56,154 nucleotides of DNA from contig WJIQ01000238.1 of NCBI GenBank assembly GCA_014730255.1, positions 1 to 56,154 of the forward strand, given 5' to 3'. A program made the position numbers and the translations under genes. Source of the stretch: a bacterium. Its GTDB lineage: Bacteria > Krumholzibacteriota > Krumholzibacteriia > LZORAL124-64-63. How positions within the stretch are numbered: position 1 is the stretch's first letter; each line of letters starts with the position of its first letter. A model generated the notes under the pieces. The model searched no databases. It was not told the origin of the DNA and worked only from the letters and a program-made list of their open reading frames with translations. Below, piece by piece: positions 18,835-27,604 of this stretch.

Positions 18835-19154
18835 ACGAAGCGAAGCCCACGCCCGAGGGGGTGCTCGACGCCCTGCGTCCGGTGATCGATCCCGAGCTGA
18901 ACATCTCGATCGTCGATCTGGGGCTCGTGCGCGGCGTCAGCATCCAGGACGACACCGGCCACGTCGACGTCGACCTGACCCTCACCAGCCCCATGTGCCC
19001 GCTCGGTCCGGAGATCATGGCCGCCACCAAGAACGCGGCCGAGAAGGTCCCGGGCGTCAGCGGCTGCGAGGTCCAGCTCGTGTGGTCGCCGATGTGGGAT
19101 CCGCACGTGGACGCCTCGGACGACGCCAAGGCCGAGCTGGGCATCTGGGACTAG
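18831..19154 (+). CDS. sufT: DUF59 / MIP18-family Fe-S maturation protein (SufT-like)
   Basis: A protein of 107 aa. It matches the DUF59 fold: 'LRPVIDPELNISIVDLGLVRGV', 'LTLTSPMCPLGPEIMAA' with the reactive Cys, and 'EVQLVWSPMWDP'. SufT/PaaD-type proteins help deliver Fe-S clusters to target enzymes. ATG 18831 overlaps the sufU TGA. It is the last gene of the suf operon and overlaps the stop of the minus-strand fusion gene by four bases. Confidence 0.9.
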   Translation: MNEAKPTPEGVLDALRPVIDPELNISIVDLGLVRGVSIQDDTGHVDVDLTLTSPMCPLGPEIMAATKNAAEKVPGVSGCEVQLVWSPMWDPHVDASDDAKAELGIWD

Positions 19155-22100
19155 GGGCCCAGCCGCTTGACCAGCCCGCCTCGCTGCCGGTCGACCGTGA
19201 ACCCGAGCCCGGCGAAGAACCCGCGCAGGCTGAAGTGCGTGCGCAGGACCTCGTGCCCGGCGTCGGCCAGGCGACGCGTGAAGTCGTCGAGGAGGTTGCG
19301 GGCCAGCCCGCGCCCCTGCAGCGATCGCGTGATCACCACGCCGTCGAGGTGGGGTTCGCCGGAGGCGTCCAGGCGCCAGACCACCCCACCGGCCAGCTGC
19401 TCGTCCGTGTCGACCACCACGAGGTGGTGGTCGACCTCGCTGAACTCCAGCGGGAAGTTCGCACGCAGGAACTGCCGGTAGAGGCGACCCATCTCGGCCG
19501 CATCGCGCGGTTCGCGCACGGTATAGACGACCCCCCGGTCATCCTGGATCTCGGACTGCAGGACGACGTGCTCACGGGCGCGGTCGCCGATGGGCTGGAC
19601 CGCGGGCCGCGAGGTGCCGGCCATCCGGGGGAAGGCCAGCCGCGCCAGCACCTCGCGCTGCTCGGTGCTCTCGAGGGCGTCCTGCAGGTCGCTCAGCTCG
19701 ACCGTGCGCATCGCTCGCAGCTCGGGGTGCCGGAAGAGCTTGGCCAGCAGCCGGTCGCACGCCTCGCGCGCCGCCTCCGGCGCCGAGGCGAGGAACGTGT
19801 CGCGGAACAGCGTGAGCACGCCCAGCTCGCCCTCGCGATCGAGCCGGTAGAGGCGGATCAGAGCCTCGATCTGATCGCCGCGCGCCCGCGCCGACGCGTC
19901 GGGATTCTCCGCGCGCCAGGTGTGAAAGCGCTCGGTCGCGCCCTCGACGGCGAGGTTCGGCACGTAGCGTTCGCGGAGCAGCTCGGCGTGGCGCCGCACC
20001 TCGACCGCGAGGTCGGGGGCGGCCTCGGGCAGCGGCTCGCGCTCGAGGGCGGCCGCGACGTCGTCCAGGAAGGCTGCGCCGTCGTGTTGCCCGAGCGCCT
20101 CGGACACCGCCTCGAGCAGCCAGCGATCCTCGAGCATCCCCTGCACGGCCGGGTAGTGGCGATCGGGCAGGCGCAGGAAGTTCTTCAGGAGCGGGCGCAC
20201 CAGGTCCAGCGGCCCGGTGCAGTCCCGCCAGCCGGCCAGGCTGATCATCAGGCGCCCGCGTTGCCAGTCGCGCTCGGGCACGCTGACGTTCGACGGGGTG
20301 ACCATGCCGGGCACGATCTTGCGGCCGGAATGCTTCCACGCGGTCAGGACCGTGGCCATGCCGGCGACCATCAGCCGCCGCCACCCGCCGCGCCCGAGCT
20401 CGGCGGCGTCGGCCGTCGTGGTCGCGTGACGACGGATGTGGTCCCAGACGGTCAGCCCGCTGGCGAAGGCCAGCGAGGCGGCGCCCAGGTCGCCACGCAG
20501 GGCGCCCAGACGCGGCAGGACCGGCGCCTCGGCCGGCCACGAGCGGATCGCGGCCACCAGGTTGAACGTGCGCGCGACCGCGGGGTCGTCGAGGTCGGTG
20601 CGTAGGATCACCAGGAGGTCGAAGTGCCGGCCCGTCTCGGTGTTGACGCTCACCCGGTAGCGCGAGGGGAAGGGCTGCGAGAAGGTACGACTGACCCAGA
20701 TGCCGCCCTGGGGAACGGTCGAGAGGTCGAGCCGCGCGTCGAACGCCACGGCGACCGACTCGGCCAGGAACGTCGTGTCCTCCAGGACGCGGCGCAGCGA
20801 GGCGATCTCCCCGTCGTCGAGGCCTTCCTGGAACACGAGCACGTCCGTCCAGTCGACGTCGCGCTGGGACTCGGCGAGGTGCTGCAGGTGCCAGTCGGTC
20901 AGCGCCCGCCGCATGGCGACGGCGTGGTCGGCGAGCTCGGGGTCACGGTCGAACAGCTGCCAGCAGATCAGCTCGCGCCGCACCGTGGCGACGTTCTCGG
21001 GGTGGTGGCGCGCGAAGTCCACGAGGAGCTGCAGCAGGTCGGCGAAGATGCGCCGGATCTCGGGCGTCGCCGGCCATTCGAGGTGGCGACGGTAGGCGTG
21101 AAGCCGGCGTCGGAAGCTCAGCAGGCGACGAGGCTCGCGCGCCCCGCCGGCGATGGCCGCGATGCTGTCCTCGCAGAGGAACGGACGCCCCGAGGTGACG
21201 AACGCCGGCAGGTAGCGGCCATAGTCGGGCTCGGGGTCGTCGAGCACGAGGATGCGGTAGGCCTCGCAGCGGATGGCCAGCTCGGGATGGCCGGCGAGCG
21301 CCTCGAGGCGGCGTCGCAGCAGCAGCGCCTCGCGCGGCGGCGCCTTGGGCAGGCGCGCCTCGATGGCCAGGACCGCCTCGCGCGCGGGCTCGAGGTCGCC
21401 GAACAGGGCCGTCTGCACCAGGTCGTCGATCTCGCCGAGCCGGTCGTCGCGGCGCGGCGGGCAGATCTGGCGACCGCTGGTCGCCTCGCGCGCCGGCAGC
21501 AGGACCTGCTCGTCGACGCCCACGAACCGCGCGTCCCATCCTCCGCGACAGGGCAGGAAGCTCTGCAGGCTGGGGTTGCCGACCCACAGCAGGGGCTGGC
21601 GCGCGAACTGGCCGAGGTCGAGGCCGCGCTCGTCCGCGAGCGGGCGGTACTCGAGGTCGCCCAGCCGGAGCCAGCCCGGCCGGCGTCCGTCGTCGATCTC
21701 GAGGCGGGCGCCGGTCCGGCGGTTCACGATCGCGTCGCCGTCGACGGCGAGCTCGTCCTCGAGCACGTTCAGGTCGCGCAGGACCCAGTCCGGGATCAGC
21801 AGCGTACGGTCGCGCCAGGTGAGCGTCGGGCGGCGATAGAGCTGCGCGAGCAGGTCGGAGAAGTTGGCCGCGATCTGCTTGCGTCGCAGCGATCCCTTGG
21901 GCGTCAGCTCGCCCTCGTCGGCGGAGAACTCGCGATCGAGGACCGCGAAGTTGACGACCCGTTCGTAGGCGGCGAGGTCGAGGTTGGCCTGGCTGACCAC
22001 GCGGTGGTAGTACGCGTCGCGCTCGGCGTCGCTGCGGCCGGCGATGACCGGGTCGTCCGGGTCGGGCACGATCAGGAGCACGTTGTAGGGGCGGCCGTCG

Positions 22101-23701
22101 CCGGCCAGGAAGGTGCTCTTGATGCCGGGTACGCCGGCGAACCGGGACTCGACCTTGCGCGGGGCGACGGTCTGGCCGCGGTTGTTCTTGTAGATGTCCT
22201 TGATGCGATCGACGATGCGCAGGTGCCCGTCGGGGAGGGTCTCGAAGAGGTCGCCGGTGCCGAGCCACTGGTCGTCGGCCGCCGGATCGCCGGTCGACAG
22301 GTCGCCGGGCTCGTCGTCGGGCGGCAGGTAGCGCGCGACGTACGGGCCGGCCACCTGCAGCTCGCCGTCCTCTCCGATGCGGACCGCGACGCCGGGCAGC
22401 GGCCGGCCGACCGAGTCCTCGCGGTACTCGCCGGGCGGGGTCATCGTCAACCCGCCGGTGCCCTCGGTCATGCCGAAGCCGCTGCACAGCTCGACGCCCT
22501 GGCCATGGAACCACCGGAAGGTGTCCGGCGCGAGCCAGCCCGCGGCGGACAGGCCCCAGCGCAGGCGGCCGCCGGTGACGTCGCTGAGCGCGGTGGCCGG
22601 GTCGGCCTCGGTCCGCTCGCGGATCTGCTGCCAGCGCAGGGGCACGGAGATCAGGCCCGTCGGGTGCAGGCGCTGCATGCCGCCGAACAGCGCGTCGGCC
22701 GACGGGTTGCCCGCCAGGGCGTAGGTTCCGCCCCAGTAGAGCATGCCCATCAGCTCGAGGTAGCGGCCGAAGGTGTGGTAGAGCGGCAGGAAGGCGACGA
22801 GCAGCTCGTCGCGGCCGACCGCCGGCAGCGCCGCCGCGCGGGCGAATCGCTTGCTCACCAGGTTGAAGGGCGTGAACGCGATCCCCTTGGGCCGGCCGGT
22901 CGACCCGCTGGTGAACAGCACGGTGCAGGTGTCGTCCAGGCCGAGGCGCGGGCGGATGGCGAGGCGGCGGCCGATCTCCTCGGCGGACAGGTCGGCCAGG
23001 TCGTGGGCCAGCAGGCGGACCCGCTCGTCGTCCGACGCGTGGCCGCTGAGCAGGTGGATCGTGAACGGCCGACCGACCCGATCGCGGATCTCCAGCGCCC
23101 GCTGCAGACGGTCCGGGGTGTCGACCACGAGGTCGGCGACGGCCAGGCGGTCGCAGATCCACGCCAGCGTGGCCGTGTCCTCCTGGATGTTCAGCGGCGC
23201 GACCGGGATGTCGTGGACCAGGCAGGCGAGGTCGACGATGATCCCGTCCAGCGTGTTGGCCGACAGCAGGGCGACCGGCGCGCGGGGGCGGTCCAGCGGC
23301 CCGGGTCCCAGGAGCCTGGCCGCCACGCCGCGGGCGCGCTGGGCGGTCTGCTGGTACGTCAGCGCCGGCTCGTCGGGGCGCCCGAGGTCGTGCAGGTAGG
23401 TGACCTCGCCGCGCGTGCGGACGCGCCAGTCGAGCAGCGCGGCGAGGCCGAAGTCGCTCCGCCGCAGGGCCCAGAACACGAGGTCGGCCCACGCATGGCG
23501 CGCCTCGCGATCGGGCAGCGAGATCAGGAACGCCGACTCGCCCGTGGTCTCGAGGAACCGCCGCCAGAGGTCGTCCGACCCCAGGTCGGACGCCCGGGCC
23601 GTCGAGGCCGCCGCCGCGAGCTGCGGCGCGAGCTCCGGATCGGGATCGGCGGCGTCGCGCCAGAGGTCGAGCAGGCGTGCGAGCTCCTGGTCGGGCCTCA
23701 T
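19151..23701 (-). CDS. Giant fusion: adenylate-forming acyl-CoA-synthetase-like module + unassigned middle + GNAT acetyltransferase
   Basis: A protein of 1516 aa. Residues about 60-620 form a complete adenylation domain: P-loop 'TVLFTSGSTGRPKG' near 260, 'CSGFGMTEGTGG', 'WLGTGDLFETLPDGHL', hinge 'RIVDRIKDIYKNNRG' and catalytic Lys in 'LTPKGSLRRKQI' near 602. Residues about 640-1390 are mostly helical and unassigned; part ('VWDHIRRHA...IVPGMVTPSNVSVPE', near 1085-1141) faintly recalls a kinase-like fold. Residues about 1395-1516 form a GNAT domain with acetyl-CoA loop 'SLQGRGLARNLL' near 1465. It may activate an acid as acyl-CoA and transfer it, but the substrate is unknown. ATG 23701 overlaps the hemY stop, so it is the last gene of the heme operon. 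No frameshift is visible. Confidence 0.85.
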   Translation of the reverse strand: MRPDQELARLLDLWRDAADPDPELAPQLAAAASTARASDLGSDDLWRRFLETTGESAFLISLPDREARHAWADLVFWALRRSDFGLAALLDWRVRTRGEVTYLHDLGRPDEPALTYQQTAQRARGVAARLLGPGPLDRPRAPVALLSANTLDGIIVDLACLVHDIPVAPLNIQEDTATLAWICDRLAVADLVVDTPDRLQRALEIRDRVGRPFTIHLLSGHASDDERVRLLAHDLADLSAEEIGRRLAIRPRLGLDDTCTVLFTSGSTGRPKGIAFTPFNLVSKRFARAAALPAVGRDELLVAFLPLYHTFGRYLELMGMLYWGGTYALAGNPSADALFGGMQRLHPTGLISVPLRWQQIRERTEADPATALSDVTGGRLRWGLSAAGWLAPDTFRWFHGQGVELCSGFGMTEGTGGLTMTPPGEYREDSVGRPLPGVAVRIGEDGELQVAGPYVARYLPPDDEPGDLSTGDPAADDQWLGTGDLFETLPDGHLRIVDRIKDIYKNNRGQTVAPRKVESRFAGVPGIKSTFLAGDGRPYNVLLIVPDPDDPVIAGRSDAERDAYYHRVVSQANLDLAAYERVVNFAVLDREFSADEGELTPKGSLRRKQIAANFSDLLAQLYRRPTLTWRDRTLLIPDWVLRDLNVLEDELAVDGDAIVNRRTGARLEIDDGRRPGWLRLGDLEYRPLADERGLDLGQFARQPLLWVGNPSLQSFLPCRGGWDARFVGVDEQVLLPAREATSGRQICPPRRDDRLGEIDDLVQTALFGDLEPAREAVLAIEARLPKAPPREALLLRRRLEALAGHPELAIRCEAYRILVLDDPEPDYGRYLPAFVTSGRPFLCEDSIAAIAGGAREPRRLLSFRRRLHAYRRHLEWPATPEIRRIFADLLQLLVDFARHHPENVATVRRELICWQLFDRDPELADHAVAMRRALTDWHLQHLAESQRDVDWTDVLVFQEGLDDGEIASLRRVLEDTTFLAESVAVAFDARLDLSTVPQGGIWVSRTFSQPFPSRYRVSVNTETGRHFDLLVILRTDLDDPAVARTFNLVAAIRSWPAEAPVLPRLGALRGDLGAASLAFASGLTVWDHIRRHATTTADAAELGRGGWRRLMVAGMATVLTAWKHSGRKIVPGMVTPSNVSVPERDWQRGRLMISLAGWRDCTGPLDLVRPLLKNFLRLPDRHYPAVQGMLEDRWLLEAVSEALGQHDGAAFLDDVAAALEREPLPEAAPDLAVEVRRHAELLRERYVPNLAVEGATERFHTWRAENPDASARARGDQIEALIRLYRLDREGELGVLTLFRDTFLASAPEAAREACDRLLAKLFRHPELRAMRTVELSDLQDALESTEQREVLARLAFPRMAGTSRPAVQPIGDRAREHVVLQSEIQDDRGVVYTVREPRDAAEMGRLYRQFLRANFPLEFSEVDHHLVVVDTDEQLAGGVVWRLDASGEPHLDGVVITRSLQGRGLARNLLDDFTRRLADAGHEVLRTHFSLRGFFAGLGFTVDRQRGGLVKRLGP

Positions 23702-25128
23702 GCCGCGGCCCTCGCGTGCAGGTGATCGCGCACGCGGTCGGCGACGCGCGAGGCGTCCTTCATGCAGGCGTTGACGGCGATCCCGTGGTAGCTGCTGCCG
23801 GCGAGCACCAGGCCGGGCGTGCGCGCGAGCGCGTCCTCGAGCCGGGCCAGGCGCGCGAGGTGGCCCACCTCGTACTCGGCGATGGCCTCGCGCCAGGGGA
23901 AGACCCACGAGCGGATCGGCTGGCCGCGCAGGCCGTAGAGGTGATCCAGCTCGGCGCACGTGCGCCGGACGACCTCCTCGTCGGGCAGGTCGAGCCAGGA
24001 CTCCTCCCCGCTCATGCAGCGCAAGAGGACCGTGCCCTCGGGCGCGCGCGCCTGCCAGATGCTGCTGGTCCAGAGCACGCCCAGCAGCGGTCGCTTCTCG
24101 GTGCTCGGGGTCAGCATGCCGAAGCCGTCGAGGGGGTGGACGACATCCTCGCGCCGGAAGGCCACCGCCGTGACCACGATCGGATTGTAGCGGATCCCCG
24201 CCAGCAGCTCGCGCACCTCCGCGTCGGGGTGGTAGTGGCAGGCGGCATGCGCGGGGGCGGAGTCGACGACCGCCGCGAACGGTCCGAGGCGCTGGTCCCC
24301 GGTGGTGATCCACCAGCCCTCGTCGCCCGGCTCCAGACGCTCGACCGCCCCGCCGGTGCGGACCTCGCCACGCAGGCCGTCCGCCAGCGCGCGCGGCAGC
24401 GTCTGCATGCCGCCGCGGAAGCTGGTGAGCACCCCGCTCGGTCCGCCGGTCTCGCCCTCGCGCGCCTTGCCCTCGCGACGACGCTGGCGGCCCAGGGCGA
24501 TCATCGCCCGGAACAGACCGCCGTGATCGTGCTCCAGCTCGACCATGCGCGGGAACGCCGCGGCCAGCGACACGCGCCGGCACTCGCCGCCGGTGATGCC
24601 GCGGACCATGGGATCGAGCATGGTGTCGGCGAACGCGCGGCCGAGCCGCCGCTGCCCGAATTCCCACACCGTCTCGTCGGTGTCCGGCGCCTCGGCCGCA
24701 CGGCCGAGGTCCGCCCGCCGGGGGACGAGGATCTCGCCGAGCATGCGCAGCTTGGCCGGCCAGGAGAAGAGGTCGCTGGCGAGGAACGCTCCCGGGGAGG
24801 TGGGAATCTCGCGCACCTTGCCCCGCACGTACAGGAAACGCCGGCGCGCGGCGTCGCTCGAGCGGATCAGCTGATCGCCGAGGCCGGCGGCGCGCGCGAG
24901 CTCGAGCGTGGCGGGTTCACTGTCGAGGAAACCGTTGGCGCCCTGTTCGACCCGGAACTCGCCGTCGACGGTGGTCCGGAGGTTGCCGCCCACCTCGGAC
25001 GCGGCCTCGAGGACCGTGACCTCGGGGACCGGAGCGGTGGGGTCGTCCGGGTTCTCCAGGCGCCAGGCGACCGCCAGGCCGGCCACCCCGCCGCCGATGA
25101 TCGCCACGCGCGGACCGACGTCAGGCAT
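23698..25128 (-). CDS. hemY: Protoporphyrinogen (or coproporphyrinogen) oxidase, FAD-dependent
   Basis: A protein of 476 aa. The N-terminal FAD-binding motif is 'VAIIGGGVAGLAVAWRLE'. It is followed by 'EVGGNLRTTVDGEFRVEQGANGF', typical of HemY/PPOX, and the C-terminal 'VLAGSSYHGIAVNACMKDASRVA' closes the FAD site. It oxidises the porphyrinogen ring to protoporphyrin IX. HemY-type enzymes use oxygen, whereas the neighbouring HemN does not. ATG 25128 lies within the end of hemH (8-bp overlap). Its stop overlaps the start of the fusion gene by four bases. Confidence 0.93.
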   Translation of the reverse strand: MPDVGPRVAIIGGGVAGLAVAWRLENPDDPTAPVPEVTVLEAASEVGGNLRTTVDGEFRVEQGANGFLDSEPATLELARAAGLGDQLIRSSDAARRRFLYVRGKVREIPTSPGAFLASDLFSWPAKLRMLGEILVPRRADLGRAAEAPDTDETVWEFGQRRLGRAFADTMLDPMVRGITGGECRRVSLAAAFPRMVELEHDHGGLFRAMIALGRQRRREGKAREGETGGPSGVLTSFRGGMQTLPRALADGLRGEVRTGGAVERLEPGDEGWWITTGDQRLGPFAAVVDSAPAHAACHYHPDAEVRELLAGIRYNPIVVTAVAFRREDVVHPLDGFGMLTPSTEKRPLLGVLWTSSIWQARAPEGTVLLRCMSGEESWLDLPDEEVVRRTCAELDHLYGLRGQPIRSWVFPWREAIAEYEVGHLARLARLEDALARTPGLVLAGSSYHGIAVNACMKDASRVADRVRDHLHARAAA

Positions 25129-26218
25129 GAGCCACCTCCCGCGACTCGACGAGTCCGAACGCCCGGAAGGCGAGGCGATCGGCGAGCGACTGCAGCCATC
25201 CGGGGTCGAGGTTCAGCGCCGGCGTCCGCTGGAACGTCTCCGCGCCCGCGGCACGCACCGCGGCGGCCAGCTCGTCGTCCAGCTCGTCCAGGGTCTCGAT
25301 GTGCTCGCAGTTGAAGCTCACCGGAACGACGGCGAGATGACGCACGCCGCTCGTGACGAGCTCGATGCAGGTCTCCTCGGTGGGAGGACCGATCCAGCGG
25401 ACCGGCCCCACCTTGCTCTGGAAGACGAGCCGCGGCTCGGCCCCGCCGGTCGCCAGCGAATCGACCGGCCACGTGTCGTCGAGGCCCCGCCGGAGCCGCG
25501 CGTGGACCGCGCGCACCGTCGCCCGGGTCTGCCGCACGTAGGCGTCGCCGCCGCGGTGGAACCGCTCGGGCAGGGAGTGGGCGGTGTAGACCAGCGCGCA
25601 GCGGGCGGGATCGCGGTCCGCCTCCCGCCAGGAGTCGATCACCGCCCGGCCATGGCGGGCGAGCAGATCGACGTAGCCGGTCAGGAGCGGCCACTCGCGC
25701 AGCACGTGGCGCGGCGGCGACCAGCCGACGGCCGCCAGCACGCGATCGAGCTCGCGGAGGCTCGAGCCGGTGGTCGCCACGCTGTACTGCGGGTACGTGG
25801 GCACGACGAGCAGCTGCCGGGCGCCGGCCGCGCGCAGCGTCTCGACGGCCTCCTCGCTGAAGGGATGCCAGTAGCGCATGGCCACCGCGGGGGTGACCTC
25901 GACGCCGCGCTCGCCGAGTCGCCGGGCGAGCTCGGCCGCCTGCTTCGCGGTCCAGTCGAGCTGGGGCGATCCGCCGCCGTGGCCGAGGCCGCGATACTTC
26001 GCGCGGACCTCGTCGACCCGCCGGGCGACGATCACCCGCCCCAGCGGTCCGGAGAGCCATCGCGGCAGCGGCAGCACCATCGGGTCGGCGAAGAGGTTGC
26101 GCAGGAACGGCGCCACCGATTCCTCGCGGTCGGGGCCACCGAGGCCGAGGAACACGAGGCCCGTCGGCGCGTCGGCCGCGAGCCGGGTGGCCGGCTGCAG
26201 GGGCGGTGCGAAGCGCAT
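25121..26218 (-). CDS. hemH: Ferrochelatase HemH
   Basis: A protein of 365 aa. Ferrochelatase motifs are present: 'GLVFLGLGGPDREESVAPFLRN', 'AMRYWHPFSEEAVETL', 'VVPTYPQYSVATTGSSLRE', 'VYTAHSLPERF' with the metal-binding His, and 'VVPVSFNCEHIETLDELD' with the catalytic Glu/His region. It inserts Fe2+ into the porphyrin. ATG 26218 has a GGAAGGAG site 14 bases after the hemN stop; the longer open frame upstream runs antiphase through hemN and is not coding. Confidence 0.94.
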   Translation of the reverse strand: MRFAPPLQPATRLAADAPTGLVFLGLGGPDREESVAPFLRNLFADPMVLPLPRWLSGPLGRVIVARRVDEVRAKYRGLGHGGGSPQLDWTAKQAAELARRLGERGVEVTPAVAMRYWHPFSEEAVETLRAAGARQLLVVPTYPQYSVATTGSSLRELDRVLAAVGWSPPRHVLREWPLLTGYVDLLARHGRAVIDSWREADRDPARCALVYTAHSLPERFHRGGDAYVRQTRATVRAVHARLRRGLDDTWPVDSLATGGAEPRLVFQSKVGPVRWIGPPTEETCIELVTSGVRHLAVVPVSFNCEHIETLDELDDELAAAVRAAGAETFQRTPALNLDPGWLQSLADRLAFRAFGLVESREVAHA

Positions 26219-26232
26219 GCGCGGGCTCCTTC

Positions 26233-27603
26233 CTAGACCGTCCGCGAGTAGCGAGGCCGGTCGTCCTCGGGATCGTCGAGGTAGGCGTCGAATTCCATGG
26301 CGACGTTGCGCAGGAAGAACCGGCCGAGGTCGGTCACGTGCAGGCCGGCCTGGTCGAGCGTGATGAGCCCCTCGCCCGCCAGCGGCTCCAGACGCGCCTC
26401 GATGCCCCCGATCAGCTCGGGCACCGTCGCGCCCCAGGACTCGCGGGTGACCTCCCAGGGCAGCTCCAGGTTGCACATCAGGTGCAGGATCACCGAGCGC
26501 CGCATGCGGTCCTCCGCGGACAGCTCCAGGCCGCGGACCACGGGCAGCTCGCCGCGGGCGACGGTCTGCTCGTACGGGTCCACCAGGGGCGTGTTCTGGG
26601 CGAACCGGTCGCAGACGTCGCCGATGGCGCTGTTGCCGAAGGCGAGCATGTCCAGCGTCGGACGGGTGGAGTAGCCCATGAAGTTGCGGTGCAGCCGGCG
26701 CTCGGCCAGCGCGACCGCCAGCTCGTCCTCCGGACGGGCGAAGTGGTCCAGGCCGATCCAGACGTAGCCCGCCTCGGTGAGCGTCTCGACCGCCTGCTGG
26801 TAGAGCGCGAACCGCTCCGGCCCCGAGGGCAGGGCGGCCTCGTCGATGGCCGCCTGGTGCGGCTTGGCCCACGGCACGTGCGCGTAGCCGAAGACGGCCA
26901 GCCGGTCCGGATCCAGGTCGAGGACGCGCGCGAGCGAGTCGGCGAAGATCTCGGGCGTCTGGTGCGGCAGGCCGTAGACCAGGTCGAGGTTGACGCTCTC
27001 GAAGCCGGCGTCGCGCGAGGCGTCGACCCAGCGGCGAGTGACCTTCTCGGGCTGCCGGCGGCCGATCGCCTCCTGCACGGCCGGGTCGAAGTCCTGCACT
27101 CCCATGCTGATGCGATTGAAGCCCAGCTCGCGCAGCAGGTAGGGCTGCTCGCTCTTCGCCGCCCGGGGGTCGCATTCGAGGGAGAGTTCGCCGGTGAGCT
27201 CGAAGCGGTCGGCGAGCAGCTGCCAGGTGCGCCGGATCTGCGCGTCGGTCTGGTAGTTCGGCGTGCCGCCGCCCCAGTGCATCTGGCTGACCCGCCGCCG
27301 GCCGATGCGCGCGCAGACCAGGTCGAGCTCGCGCTCGAGGTGATCGAGGTAGCGGTCGACGTCGGACCGGCACTCGGGCACGGCGGCGTTGCAGCCGCAG
27401 TAGTGGCAGCGCCTGACGCAGTAAGGCAGGTGCACGTAGACGCTGGTCTCGCGGTCGGGCGCGGCGGCCAGCGCATCGAGCGCGGCCCGCCACTGGTCGG
27501 CACCGAAGTCGCTGGTCCAGGCCGGCACCGTCGGATAGCTGGTGTACCGGGGCCCGGGGCGGTCCAGACGCGTGAGCAGGTCGGGGGAGACGTCGACGCG
27601 CAA
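26233..27603 (-). CDS. hemN: Oxygen-independent coproporphyrinogen III oxidase HemN
   Basis: A protein of 456 aa, a radical-SAM enzyme. The N-terminal 'RPGPRYTSYPTVPAW' is specific to true HemN as opposed to HemW. The Fe-S motif is CX3CX2C with Cys62, Cys66 and Cys69 ('YCVRRCHYCGC'). 'WGGGTPNYQ' and 'NLDLVYGLPHQT' follow, and a HemN C-terminal domain ends near 'LGRFFLRNVAMEFDAYL'. It decarboxylates coproporphyrinogen III to protoporphyrinogen IX without oxygen. The start is TTG 27603, six bases after GGAGG, one base after the hemE stop. Confidence 0.95.
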   Translation of the reverse strand: MRVDVSPDLLTRLDRPGPRYTSYPTVPAWTSDFGADQWRAALDALAAAPDRETSVYVHLPYCVRRCHYCGCNAAVPECRSDVDRYLDHLERELDLVCARIGRRRVSQMHWGGGTPNYQTDAQIRRTWQLLADRFELTGELSLECDPRAAKSEQPYLLRELGFNRISMGVQDFDPAVQEAIGRRQPEKVTRRWVDASRDAGFESVNLDLVYGLPHQTPEIFADSLARVLDLDPDRLAVFGYAHVPWAKPHQAAIDEAALPSGPERFALYQQAVETLTEAGYVWIGLDHFARPEDELAVALAERRLHRNFMGYSTRPTLDMLAFGNSAIGDVCDRFAQNTPLVDPYEQTVARGELPVVRGLELSAEDRMRRSVILHLMCNLELPWEVTRESWGATVPELIGGIEARLEPLAGEGLITLDQAGLHVTDLGRFFLRNVAMEFDAYLDDPEDDRPRYSRTV

Positions 27604-27604
27604 A

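Noticed and set aside
20624..23725. 1033-aa plus-strand frame opposite the fusion gene
   Set aside because: It is low-complexity (Val/Arg/Gly/Asp-rich), shows no domain, and lies opposite a gene with clear motifs; long antisense frames are expected at this G+C content.
19151..24667. Longer 1838-aa version of the fusion gene extending to 24667
   Set aside because: The extra 322 residues run antiphase through hemY and are Arg/Pro/Ala-rich noise. ATG 23701 overlapping the hemY stop begins real domain sequence.
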